NCBI GenBank assembly: GCA_902539445.1
Contig: CACBIY010000001.1
Coordinates: forward strand, 124,001-188,000
Length of the DNA: 64,000 nucleotides
Direction of reading: 5' to 3'
Source: an uncultured Pelagibacteraceae bacterium
GTDB taxonomy: Bacteria; Pseudomonadota; Alphaproteobacteria; Pelagibacterales; Pelagibacteraceae
Under the pieces are notes generated by a model. It was not told where the DNA came from. It ran no database searches and worked only from the letters and a program-made list of their open reading frames with translations. Positions 29,645 through 38,511 of the stretch are shown here, one piece after another (position 1 is the stretch's first letter; each line of letters opens with the position of its first letter). The position numbers and the translations under genes were made by a program.

Positions 29645-30007
29645 ATGAATTTATACGAACATACTATTATAGCAAGACAAGATACTTCGCCAGCTGAGCT
29701 GAAGCAATTAACTGAAAAATATTCTAAAATTGTCGAAAAAAATGAGGGTGAAATAGTTAAAACTGAAAATTGGGGTCTACTGAACTTAACTTATCTAATA
29801 AAAAAAAATAGAAAAGGTAGCTATATACATTTCAAAATAAAAGGAAATGGAAAAGTGATCGAACAATTAGAGAAAAATGAAGCAATTGATAAAAAATTAT
29901 TAAGACATTTAACAGTTAAAGTTAAAAAATTTGATCTTGATACTAATTATTTTTTAAAAAATGAAGATCTTGAAAAAAATGATAAGAAAGAGAAGACTAA
30001 AAACTAG
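29645..30007 (+). CDS. rpsF: 30S ribosomal protein S6
   Basis: The 120-residue protein has the S6 N-terminus [15 protein letters not shown], the [20 protein letters not shown] middle and a Lys/Asp/Glu tail. It binds 16S rRNA together with S18 on the platform of the 30S subunit. It heads rpsF-rpsR-rplI, the standard bacterial order, with two bases to rpsR. Confidence 0.97.
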   Translation: MNLYEHTIIARQDTSPAELKQLTEKYSKIVEKNEGEIVKTENWGLLNLTYLIKKNRKGSYIHFKIKGNGKVIEQLEKNEAIDKKLLRHLTVKVKKFDLDTNYFLKNEDLEKNDKKEKTKN

Positions 30008-30009
30008 TT

Positions 30010-30282
30010 ATGCCAAAAAAACAATCTGGAAACAAAAAAAATAAACAAAGTAATTTTGCAAAATTAAGTATCTTTCAACCAAATAAGTACAAATTTAAAA
30101 AAAGCTGCCCACTATCAATAAAGGGTGCTCCAAAAGTTGATTATAAAAATGTGAAGCTTCTTAAGAAATACGTTTCAGAGAATGGAAAAATTCTCCCGTC
30201 AAGAATTACAAATGTTTCACAAAAAAAGCAAAGAGAACTAGCTTTATCTATAAAAAGAGCGAGAAACTTAGCGTTAATTTAA
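30010..30282 (+). CDS. rpsR: 30S ribosomal protein S18
   Basis: The 90-residue basic protein has the S18 core ([46 protein letters not shown]). The N-terminal extension (about 20 residues) is richer in Lys/Asn than usual. S18 pairs with S6 on the 30S platform. Its stop shares one base with the rplI ATG (TAATG). Confidence 0.97.
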   Translation: MPKKQSGNKKNKQSNFAKLSIFQPNKYKFKKSCPLSIKGAPKVDYKNVKLLKKYVSENGKILPSRITNVSQKKQRELALSIKRARNLALI

Positions 30283-30740
30283 TGAAAGTAATATTATTAG
30301 AAAATTTAAAAAGAATAGGATCTATTGGACAAGTAATAGATGTTAAAAGAGGTTTTGCGAGAAATTTTTTAATTGCTAATAAAAAAGCTCTGTATGCATC
30401 TAAAGATAATATTAGACAAGTTGAAAAAATTAAATCAGATCTTTCAAAAAAAGATGATGAAAAAAAACAAAATGCTAAAAAAATCTCTGAAAAGATCAAT
30501 AGAAAAGAATATTTTGTTAATAAACTTAGCACTGAAAATAAAGAATTGTATGGTTCAGTTAAACCAACGGAAATTTCAAAAATAATTTTTGAAACAAGTA
30601 AAATTGAAATTAAACCATCAATGATACAGCCTATTAATGAAATTAAGTCTATTGGAAAGTTTAAAGTAAAAATTTCTTTGCACTCAGAAGTTGAGGCTGA
30701 AATAATGATCATTGTAAATTCTGCAGAAAATATTCAATAA
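30282..30740 (+). CDS. rplI: 50S ribosomal protein L9
   Basis: The 152-residue protein has the L9 N-terminal domain ([29 protein letters not shown], conserved Gly and aromatic residues), a long connecting helix and a C-terminal RNA-binding domain. L9 extends from the L1 side of the 50S subunit and helps frame maintenance. It closes the rpsF operon. A T-rich stretch with weak dyad symmetry at about 30760-30781 follows, too weak to call as a terminator. Confidence 0.96.
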   Translation: MKVILLENLKRIGSIGQVIDVKRGFARNFLIANKKALYASKDNIRQVEKIKSDLSKKDDEKKQNAKKISEKINRKEYFVNKLSTENKELYGSVKPTEISKIIFETSKIEIKPSMIQPINEIKSIGKFKVKISLHSEVEAEIMIIVNSAENIQ

Positions 30741-30792
30741 TTATACAAATTCATCCACAGGTTTTTTTAAAATTTAAAAACATATCATTTTC

Positions 30793-30798
30793 TATAAT
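30793..30798 (+). promoter_or_regulatory. -10 box immediately upstream of dnaB
   Basis: A perfect TATAAT lies nine bases before the dnaB ATG (30808). A start site about seven bases downstream would leave a leader of only a few bases, so the dnaB mRNA would be leaderless or nearly so. No convincing -35 box is seen. Confidence 0.4.
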
Positions 30799-30807
30799 AT
30801 AGGTTGA

Positions 30808-32226
30808 ATGGAAAATAACTTAAGTATAGTAAAAGAAACCTACAAAGAACTACCAAACAATATTGAAGCGGAACAAGCTGTCATAGGTTCTATTTTAGTA
30901 ACCAATGAAATATTTGATGAAGTTAATACAATCATTTCAAATATAAATTTTTATGATCCAATGCATCAGAAAATTTTCGATGCTATCGAAAATATGATCT
31001 ATAAAGGCATGCTTGCAAATCCTATTACATTAAAAAATTATTTTAAGAATGAAAAAGATGAATTAGATGTACCAGAATACTTAGTTAAAATAACAAAATT
31101 TTCTACTTCAGTAAGGCAGGCGATAGAATACTCAAAAATAATATATGATATGTATGTAAGAAGAGAATTAATAAAAATTTCAGAAAAGATAATTGATGAT
31201 GCTAAAGAAAATGATCTCGAGAGTAATGGACAAAATATTATTGAAAATTCAGAAAAACTACTTTACGATTTAGCTGAAAAGGGATCTTTTAGTTCCTCTT
31301 TAATAAAATTTGATGATGCTATGAAGCAAACAATTGAAATGGCTTCAGCAGCATATAAAAATGAGGGAGGAATAGTTGGTGTACCAACTGGTTTAAGAGA
31401 TTTAGATGATAGATTAGGTGGACTTCATCAATCTGATTTGATTATCATAGCTGGACGGCCTTCGATGGGTAAAACATCTCTTGCGACCAATATTGCTTTT
31501 AATGCAGCACAAAAAATTCTAGAGAGTGGTACAAAATCTTCAGTTGCCTTTTTTTCTCTAGAAATGTCTTCAGAACAACTTTCTACTAGAATTATTTCAG
31601 AACAGGCAAGAATAGGTTCAAATGATATAAGAAGAGGTAGAATTTCGGACGAACAATTTGATCAATTTTTAGAAACCTCTAAAAATATATCAGAGCTCCC
31701 TTTGTTTATTGATGAAACCCCAGCAATAAGTATTGCTGCAATGAGTAATAGAGCGCGAAGAATAAAAAGATTGTATGGATTAGATTTAATTGTGGTTGAC
31801 TACATACAATTAATGAAAGGTTCTTTTAATAATAAGGACGGCAGAGTCCAAGAAATATCTCAAATTACACAAGGATTAAAAGCTATTGCTAAAGAATTGG
31901 GTGTTCCAGTTCTCGCATTATCTCAATTATCGCGTCAGGTTGAGCAGAGAGATGATCATAAACCTCAATTAGCAGACTTAAGAGAATCTGGCTCAATAGA
32001 GCAGGATGCGGACGTTGTTATGTTCGTATATAGAGAAGGCTATTATCTACAAAGAAAAGAGCCAAGAGAAGCAACCGTAGAACATGCAGAATGGCAAGCA
32101 AAGATGAATGAGGTCGCACATTTAGCTGAAATCATCATTGGTAAACAACGACACGGCCCAATTGGTAAAGTAACTCTTGAGTTTGAAGAAAGATTTACAA
32201 AATTTAAGGATACTCAAAATAATTAA
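30808..32226 (+). CDS. dnaB: Replicative DNA helicase DnaB
   Basis: This 472-residue hexameric helicase unwinds DNA ahead of the replication fork. The N-terminal primase-interacting domain (NNIEAEQAVIGSIL) is followed by a RecA-type ATPase with Walker A GRPSMGKTSLA and Walker B LIVVDYIQLM, then the H4 region QLSRQVEQRDDHKP. No intein is present. It follows the rpsF-rpsR-rplI genes, an order common in bacteria, and is followed here by an RND-type transporter, not alr/radA. Confidence 0.96.
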   Translation: MENNLSIVKETYKELPNNIEAEQAVIGSILVTNEIFDEVNTIISNINFYDPMHQKIFDAIENMIYKGMLANPITLKNYFKNEKDELDVPEYLVKITKFSTSVRQAIEYSKIIYDMYVRRELIKISEKIIDDAKENDLESNGQNIIENSEKLLYDLAEKGSFSSSLIKFDDAMKQTIEMASAAYKNEGGIVGVPTGLRDLDDRLGGLHQSDLIIIAGRPSMGKTSLATNIAFNAAQKILESGTKSSVAFFSLEMSSEQLSTRIISEQARIGSNDIRRGRISDEQFDQFLETSKNISELPLFIDETPAISIAAMSNRARRIKRLYGLDLIVVDYIQLMKGSFNNKDGRVQEISQITQGLKAIAKELGVPVLALSQLSRQVEQRDDHKPQLADLRESGSIEQDADVVMFVYREGYYLQRKEPREATVEHAEWQAKMNEVAHLAEIIIGKQRHGPIGKVTLEFEERFTKFKDTQNN

Positions 32227-32246
32227 TTTACAATATAAAAGGGTAA

Positions 32247-34631
32247 ATGATTGATCATTTATACCAAAACACAATCTTAAAAAATCCAAAGTTTGTTCTA
32301 GTTTTTTTATTAATCAGTTTAATTAGTTTTGGATATTACTCTAAAGATTTTAGGCTTGATGCATCATCTGAAACACTGTTGATCGAAGGTGATCCTGATC
32401 TTGAATACTTAAAAGAAGTAACAAATAGATATGGTTCAAAAGAATTTCTTGTTTTAACACATACACCTAATGATGGTATGGTAACTGATAGTGCAATTAA
32501 TAATCTCCTCAGTTTAAAATATAAACTTCAAAGCTTAGATTGGGTGCATAGTGTTGTTACACTTTTAGATGTACCTTTATTGAATAATTCTGATGCGCCT
32601 CTTCAGGAAAGACTTTTAAATTTTAAAACACTCAAAGATGAGGGTGTTGATAAAGAAAGAGGCTTTAGTGAAATTTTAGCAAGTCCAGTTTTCAGGAACT
32701 TTGTCATTAGTGAGGATGGAAAAACAAGTGGAATAATTGTCAATATTAAAGAAAATGAAAAATTAAAAGATATCAAAAATAAATCAGATAAGGAAATTCA
32801 AATATTTAAAGATCAAATAAAAAAAAAGAATCATAATAATATTTTAGAAATTAGAGAGGTGATCAAAAGTTATGATGATATAGGAAAAATTTATTTAGGT
32901 GGTATACCAATGATCGCTGATGATATGATGAGCTTTATAAAAAGTGATATTATAGTTTTTGGTTTAGGTGTGCTCGCATTTATTATTGCAACCCTATGGT
33001 TTGTTTTTAGAAATTTAATTTGGGTTATTGTTCCAATAAGTAGTTGTTTCTTTTCTGTTATAATTATGATGGGTCTTTTAGGTCTTATCGGATGGAAGGT
33101 TACTGTAATTTCCTCAAACTTTATTGCACTAATGTTAATTTTAACAATGGCAATGAATATTCATATGAGCACTAGATTTATACAATTAAGAAAGTCTTAT
33201 CCTAATAAAGGTAATTATGAAATAATCTCTTTAACTACAAAGAAAATGTTTTGGCCAATACTCTATACGGCTTTAACGACTATTATCGCTTTTTTATCAT
33301 TAATATTTAGTGAAATTAAACCAGTCATAGATTTTGGTTTAATGATGACTTTTGGATTAATAACATCATTTATAATTACTTTTACCTTACTTCCGAGTTT
33401 ATTAAGTTTTTTAAAAGATAATAAAACTCTTATAAAGGAAGATGTTGACTCCAAAATAACTTCATCATTAGGAAAAATTTCTATTAATTTTAAAAATCAA
33501 GTTTTTATAACTACTGGGATAGTAATTATTTTAAGTATTATTGGGATAAGTAAATTAGAAGTTGAGAATAGCTTTATAAATTATTTTAGTAAAAAAACAG
33601 AAATTTATAAAGGTATGAAATTAATTGATGAAAAACTGGGTGGAACAACACCTCTAGAAGTAATTTTAAAATTTCCAGAAAAAAAAGAAGACAAATTAAA
33701 TGAAGATGACGAATTTGAAGATTGGGGCGAAGAGGAAAAAAATGATGAGAAGTATTGGTTTACAAAAGATAAAGTAGAGACGATTTCAAATATACATAAT
33801 TATCTTGATAGTCTTCCTGAAATAGGAAAAGTTTTGTCATTTTCATCGATAGTTGATGTTGCAACTCAATTAAATAATAATAAACCACTTGGGACTTTAG
33901 AAATGGGTGTTTTATACACTAAAATTCCTGAAAATATTAAAAAAGAGATAATTGATCCTTATATTTCAATAAAAGATAACGAGGCTCGAATAAGTTTGAG
34001 AATAATTGACTCTCAAAAAGATCTTAAAAGAAATGAGCTTATCAAAAAAATAAATTATGACCTACAAAATCAATTTGGATTAAGTGATGATCGATACAAA
34101 TTAGCTGGGGTGATGATCTTATTTAATAATTTATTACAAAGTTTATTTAAATCTCAAATTCTTACTTTGGGACTTGTCATGCTGGGTATTTTTGGAATGT
34201 TTGTTATCTTATTTAAAAACATCAAGTTATCTTTAATTGGAGTTGTCCCAAACTTTATTGCAGCTTTTTTTATTTTAGGAATTATAGGTATGCTAGAGAT
34301 ACCTTTGGATATGATGACTATCACGATCGCTGCTATTACAATAGGTATAGCTGTTGATAACAGTATACACTATATCTACAGATTTAAAGAAGAGTTCAAC
34401 AAAATTAATGATTATAAAAAAACTTTAAAAACTTGTCATTCAACAGTTGGTGTTGCAATCCTGAATACTTCTATAACAATAGTCTTTGGATTTTCTATTT
34501 TAGTTTTATCTAAATTCATACCTACAATCTATTTTGGAATTTTCACAGGATTAGCAATGTTATTTGCAATGATTTCTGTTTTAACTTTACTTCCATCTTT
34601 AATATTAGTTTTTAAGCCTTTTGGAAAATAA
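32247..34631 (+). CDS. RND/MMPL-family transporter
   Basis: The 794-residue membrane protein has the RND plan: one N-terminal helix, a large periplasmic loop (about residues 40-225), five helices with GDP-free transmembrane cores, then the same again (second loop about 435-630). An acidic stretch (EDDEFEDWGEEEKNDE) lies in the second loop. It resembles the MMPL/COG1033 'predicted exporter' group, some of which move lipids or hopanoids. The TTIAAITIGIAVDNSIHYIYR segment resembles the proton-relay helix of the family. Substrate is unknown. It may be co-transcribed with cvpA, six bases downstream. Confidence 0.8.
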   Translation: MIDHLYQNTILKNPKFVLVFLLISLISFGYYSKDFRLDASSETLLIEGDPDLEYLKEVTNRYGSKEFLVLTHTPNDGMVTDSAINNLLSLKYKLQSLDWVHSVVTLLDVPLLNNSDAPLQERLLNFKTLKDEGVDKERGFSEILASPVFRNFVISEDGKTSGIIVNIKENEKLKDIKNKSDKEIQIFKDQIKKKNHNNILEIREVIKSYDDIGKIYLGGIPMIADDMMSFIKSDIIVFGLGVLAFIIATLWFVFRNLIWVIVPISSCFFSVIIMMGLLGLIGWKVTVISSNFIALMLILTMAMNIHMSTRFIQLRKSYPNKGNYEIISLTTKKMFWPILYTALTTIIAFLSLIFSEIKPVIDFGLMMTFGLITSFIITFTLLPSLLSFLKDNKTLIKEDVDSKITSSLGKISINFKNQVFITTGIVIILSIIGISKLEVENSFINYFSKKTEIYKGMKLIDEKLGGTTPLEVILKFPEKKEDKLNEDDEFEDWGEEEKNDEKYWFTKDKVETISNIHNYLDSLPEIGKVLSFSSIVDVATQLNNNKPLGTLEMGVLYTKIPENIKKEIIDPYISIKDNEARISLRIIDSQKDLKRNELIKKINYDLQNQFGLSDDRYKLAGVMILFNNLLQSLFKSQILTLGLVMLGIFGMFVILFKNIKLSLIGVVPNFIAAFFILGIIGMLEIPLDMMTITIAAITIGIAVDNSIHYIYRFKEEFNKINDYKKTLKTCHSTVGVAILNTSITIVFGFSILVLSKFIPTIYFGIFTGLAMLFAMISVLTLLPSLILVFKPFGK

Positions 34632-34637
34632 GAATAT

Positions 34638-35195
34638 ATGTTTGAAACAACTCTAGAATTTTTTGGAGAAATTTTTAATTCGATTTCTTCAATTGATTTA
34701 ATTTATATATTAATAACTATCCTTTCATTAATTAAGTGTTACAGCAAAGGATTTGTCCTGAGCATACTTTCAATGTCAAAATGGTTATTAGCGTATATTA
34801 TAACTTTGATACTATTTCCAAGATTTAAACCATATGTCAAAGATATAATAGATAATGAATATGTGCTTGATGTAGGACTTGGGGTAACAATCTTTATCAT
34901 AGTTATCTTTTTAATATTGTTAATTAATAAAGGGATAAGTAGAGCGATCAAATATACAGGACTAGGAAGTTTAGATGCTGTTTTTGGATTCTTTTTTGGA
35001 TTTATTCGAGCGTATATTATCTCCATATGTATATTTTCAGGAATACATATTGTGTATAATTACGATAAATGGCCAGTAAATTTAGACAAATCATACACCT
35101 TTCCATATCTTGAAAAAGGTAGTAATTACTTATTAAAAGTTTTTCCAAATGAAAAAACGTACCAAGACTCTAAAGAAAAAATTGAAGATCTATAA
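34638..35195 (+). CDS. cvpA: CvpA-family membrane protein
   Basis: The 185-residue protein has four predicted membrane helices and the family landmarks GFVLSILSMSKWLLAYI and GSLDAVFGFFFGFIRAYI. CvpA proteins are needed for colicin V secretion in E. coli and for envelope homeostasis. The biochemical role is not settled. The gene precedes purF as in many bacteria, but the two overlap by 47 bases if purF starts at 35149. Confidence 0.85.
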   Translation: MFETTLEFFGEIFNSISSIDLIYILITILSLIKCYSKGFVLSILSMSKWLLAYIITLILFPRFKPYVKDIIDNEYVLDVGLGVTIFIIVIFLILLINKGISRAIKYTGLGSLDAVFGFFFGFIRAYIISICIFSGIHIVYNYDKWPVNLDKSYTFPYLEKGSNYLLKVFPNEKTYQDSKEKIEDL

Positions 35196-36630
35196 TCCAA
35201 AATTAAATGAAGAATGTGGTGTATTTGGAATTAGCAATATAAAAGATGCATCAGCCTTAACTGCTCTTGGATTGCATTCTCTCCAACATCGAGGACAAGA
35301 GGGGTGTGGAATAGTAACATTTGATGGAGAAAGATATTATTCAGAAAAAAGATTTGGATTAGTTGGAGACAACTTTAATAAGGAAAAAGTTCTTGATAAT
35401 CTTAAAGGAAATTTTGCAATAGGTCATAATCGATACAGCACTACCGGAAACAATACATTAAGAAACATTCAGCCTTTTTTTGCAGATACAAATGCTGGTG
35501 GAATTGGAGTAGCTCACAATGGAAACTTAACAAACTCTATTTATTTAAGAAATAAACTTGTTGAAGAGGGTGCAATTTTTTACACAACCTCTGACACTGA
35601 AACAATCGTTCAACTTATTGCAAAATCAAAGAGATTAAAAACTATTGATAAAATAATTGATGCAATATTTCAAATTCAAGGTGGATATGCATTGGTAATG
35701 TTGACACAAAATTTACTGGTAGGTGTAAGAGATCCTTATGGAATTAGACCTTTAGTTATAGGAAAGTTAAAAAATAGTTATGTGCTTGCGTCAGAGACCT
35801 GTGCACTAGATATTATAGGTGCAAAATTTATACGAGAAGTTGATAATGGTGAAATTGTTTTGATTGAAAATGATAAATTAAAAAGTATTAAACCATTTCC
35901 TGAGAAAAAAATTAGACCTTGTGTTTTTGAATATATTTATTTTGCAAGGCCAGATAGTATTTTGAGCGGAAAAACTGCATATGAACACCGTAAAAATTTA
36001 GGAAAAGAATTGGCAAAAGAGAATAATATTGACGCTGATATTATTGTTCCAGTTCCTGATTCTGGAAACGCTGCTGCCTTAGGTTTTGCGCAGCACTTAA
36101 ATAAAAATTATGAACATGGGCTTATTAGAAATCACTACGTTGGAAGAACCTTTATAGAGCCAAGTCAAAAAATAAGAAGTCTAGGAGTAAAGCTAAAACT
36201 AAATGCTAATCAAACAACTATAAAAAATAAAAAGATTATTCTTGTTGATGACTCTTTAGTTAGAGGAACGACATCTCATAAAATTGTTAAAATGCTTTAT
36301 GACGCGGGTGCAAAAGAAGTTCATGTTAGAATTGCTTGTCCTGAGATTAGATACCCGGATTTTTATGGAGTTGATACACCAACAAAAAAAGAATTGTTAG
36401 CAGCGAACAAAAATAATGATGAAATCTGTGAATACATTGGTGCTAAATCATTAAAATTTTTATCTGTCCAAGGCATGTATAAAGCTATTGGATTTGATAA
36501 AAGAAATGAAAATTATCCACAGTTAACAGATCATTATTTCACTGGAGATTACCCTGTTAAACCTATTGATGAACTAGGTGATAGCAAAATAACACAACTT
36601 TCATTATTAAGCACTGCCTCAAATAATTAA
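35149..36630 (+). CDS. purF: Amidophosphoribosyltransferase
   Basis: The 493-residue enzyme performs the first committed step of purine synthesis, using glutamine and PRPP. The N-terminal nucleophile cysteine lies in NEECGVFGI (residue 23), so a propeptide of about 22 residues must be removed. The PRPP motif is ILVDDSLVRGTT. The C-terminal cysteines that bind an iron-sulfur cluster in many PurF proteins are missing: the usual CFTGDYP reads YFTGDYP. The ATG at 35149 lies in cvpA; a TTG at 35182 is an alternative that would shorten the propeptide. Confidence 0.94.
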   Translation: MKKRTKTLKKKLKIYNPKLNEECGVFGISNIKDASALTALGLHSLQHRGQEGCGIVTFDGERYYSEKRFGLVGDNFNKEKVLDNLKGNFAIGHNRYSTTGNNTLRNIQPFFADTNAGGIGVAHNGNLTNSIYLRNKLVEEGAIFYTTSDTETIVQLIAKSKRLKTIDKIIDAIFQIQGGYALVMLTQNLLVGVRDPYGIRPLVIGKLKNSYVLASETCALDIIGAKFIREVDNGEIVLIENDKLKSIKPFPEKKIRPCVFEYIYFARPDSILSGKTAYEHRKNLGKELAKENNIDADIIVPVPDSGNAAALGFAQHLNKNYEHGLIRNHYVGRTFIEPSQKIRSLGVKLKLNANQTTIKNKKIILVDDSLVRGTTSHKIVKMLYDAGAKEVHVRIACPEIRYPDFYGVDTPTKKELLAANKNNDEICEYIGAKSLKFLSVQGMYKAIGFDKRNENYPQLTDHYFTGDYPVKPIDELGDSKITQLSLLSTASNN

Positions 36631-36633
36631 TTT

Positions 36634-37191
36634 ATGAAAAAAGTAAGTTTTACAGAGATGAAAAATGGAACCAAAGAGGATTATCTTTTTCTGGATAAAA
36701 ATGAAAAAGATTTTGCAAGTAAAACCGCAGATAGAATATTGAAATTTATGTCTGGACTTACTGAAACTCTAGAGGGTTACCAGGTTTCAAGATTAGAACA
36801 CTCGCTTCAAAGTGCAACACGAGCATATAAAAATGGTGAAAGTGATGAGATGATTGTCGCTGCTCTTTTACATGATATTGGTGATGAATTAGCTCCTATG
36901 AACCATTCAGAATACGCTGCAGCAGTTCTTAAACCATATGTGTCAGAAAAAACTCATTGGATTGTTGAGAAACATGGTGAGTTTCAAATGTATTATTACG
37001 CCCACCATTTGGGAGGTAACAAAAATAAAAGAGACGAATATAAAAATCATAAGTATTATCAGGATACTATAGATTTTTGTGAAAAATATGATCAAAACTC
37101 ATTTGATCCAAATTATAAATCGTTGCCATTAGATTTCTTTAAACCCTTTGTAAAAAAAGTTTTTTCAAGAAAACCATATTCTTCGCTGTAA
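36634..37191 (+). CDS. HD-domain protein of the PhnZ-like diiron oxygenase type
   Basis: The 185-residue protein has all the metal ligands expected of the mixed-valence diiron HD oxygenases: H56 (LEHSLQ), H80-D81 (LLHDIG), H91 (NHSEY), H114 (EKHGEF) and a late aspartate (KYDQNSFDP). PhnZ and TmpB of this group cleave hydroxylated phosphonates, and MIOX oxidises inositol. Compared with PhnZ as I remember it, the residue seven before the first ligand is Tyr, not the amine-binding Glu, so the substrate is likely different. No PhnY-like partner is adjacent. An ordinary HD phosphohydrolase remains possible. It lies between purF and gshA, three bases after purF. Confidence 0.65.
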   Translation: MKKVSFTEMKNGTKEDYLFLDKNEKDFASKTADRILKFMSGLTETLEGYQVSRLEHSLQSATRAYKNGESDEMIVAALLHDIGDELAPMNHSEYAAAVLKPYVSEKTHWIVEKHGEFQMYYYAHHLGGNKNKRDEYKNHKYYQDTIDFCEKYDQNSFDPNYKSLPLDFFKPFVKKVFSRKPYSSL

Positions 37192-37215
37192 AATTTATAG
37201 GCTATATTATTAAAT

Positions 37216-38511
37216 ATGACTATTTCAAAAGAAAATGTAATTGAATATTTCAAATCTGGAATAAAAGAAGAAAAAGATTTCAGAATAGGAATTGAGCATG
37301 AGAAATTTTTATTTGATAGCAAAAACAATAAAAGAATTGATTACCCAAAAGTAAAAGAGATGTTTTCAGCCTTAAATGAGTTTGGTTGGAATCCAGTAAA
37401 AGAAGGTGAAAATATTATAGGTTTAAACAAAGAAGGTAAAAATATCACTCTTGAACCAGGAAACCAAATTGAACTATCTGGAGAGAAACTTAATAATATT
37501 CACGAAGCATGCGCAGAATCTTATGACTATTTATTTGAACTTAAACAAGTCACAAAAAAACTTAATATAAAAATTGTGAGTACTGGTTTTGATCCCATTT
37601 CAAACCTTGATGAAATTCCTAATAATCCTAAACAAAGATATAAACTAATGACAAATGACATGCCACTAGGTGGAGAATTAAGTCTAGATATGATGTACAG
37701 AACTTGTGGAACACAATTAAATATTGATTATTCTTCAGAGGAAGATTTTTTCAAAAAATTTAAAGTAGTAAATTCAATAGTTCCGATCTCAATTGCTTTG
37801 TTTGCTAACTCTTCAATAGTTGAAAAAAAAAAGAGTGATTACTTGTCTTATAGATCCAAAGTATGGCAAAATACTTCCCGGGGAGGCCTTCCAAAATTAT
37901 TTTTTGAAAATTTAAATTTTGAGAAATATGCTGATTTTATTATTAATTTCCCAATTTTATTTATACTAGATAATCAAAATTATATTTCAGGTAATAAATA
38001 TACTTTTAAAGATTTCATGAATGGAAAGATAGATGAAATAAAAAATCGTCTTCCAACTGAGAGTGATTTATCCTTACACTTAAGCACCATATTTACAGAA
38101 AATAGATTAAAAAAATATATTGAATTAAGATCTATGGATACTTGTGGTTGGGATTGTCTTTGTGCTGGTCCTGCATTCTTTATTGGGATGCTCTATGGAA
38201 ATTTAGATGAAGTTTACAGTTTAATCTCATCATGGGATAAGGATAAGATAATTAATGCTTATCTAGATGCTCCTCAAAATGGTTTTAATACTCAATTAAT
38301 GGGCAAAGACCTTTTTTATTGGGCATCAACTTTACTAGAAATCTCGAGAAAAGGATTGGATAATAGAGATATAATAAATAAAAGTGGAAAAAATGAAACT
38401 TTGTTTTTAAATCATTTGCAAAAAGTTATTGATAATAAAACAACTAATGCAGATCATATGATTAATAAATTTTCTAAAAATGAAGATTTAAAAGATTTAT
38501 ATGACAAATAA
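37216..38511 (+). CDS. gshA: Glutamate-cysteine ligase, alphaproteobacterial/plant type
   Basis: The 431-residue protein matches the GCS2-type ligase that starts with RIGIEHEKFLFD and has GNQIELSGEKL, MYRTCGTQLNIDY and ELRSMDTCGWD. It joins glutamate and cysteine with ATP, the first step of glutathione synthesis. It overlaps gshB by 11 bases, and the pair forms the whole pathway. It is probably transcribed with the HD gene, 24 bases upstream. Confidence 0.92.
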   Translation: MTISKENVIEYFKSGIKEEKDFRIGIEHEKFLFDSKNNKRIDYPKVKEMFSALNEFGWNPVKEGENIIGLNKEGKNITLEPGNQIELSGEKLNNIHEACAESYDYLFELKQVTKKLNIKIVSTGFDPISNLDEIPNNPKQRYKLMTNDMPLGGELSLDMMYRTCGTQLNIDYSSEEDFFKKFKVVNSIVPISIALFANSSIVEKKKSDYLSYRSKVWQNTSRGGLPKLFFENLNFEKYADFIINFPILFILDNQNYISGNKYTFKDFMNGKIDEIKNRLPTESDLSLHLSTIFTENRLKKYIELRSMDTCGWDCLCAGPAFFIGMLYGNLDEVYSLISSWDKDKIINAYLDAPQNGFNTQLMGKDLFYWASTLLEISRKGLDNRDIINKSGKNETLFLNHLQKVIDNKTTNADHMINKFSKNEDLKDLYDK

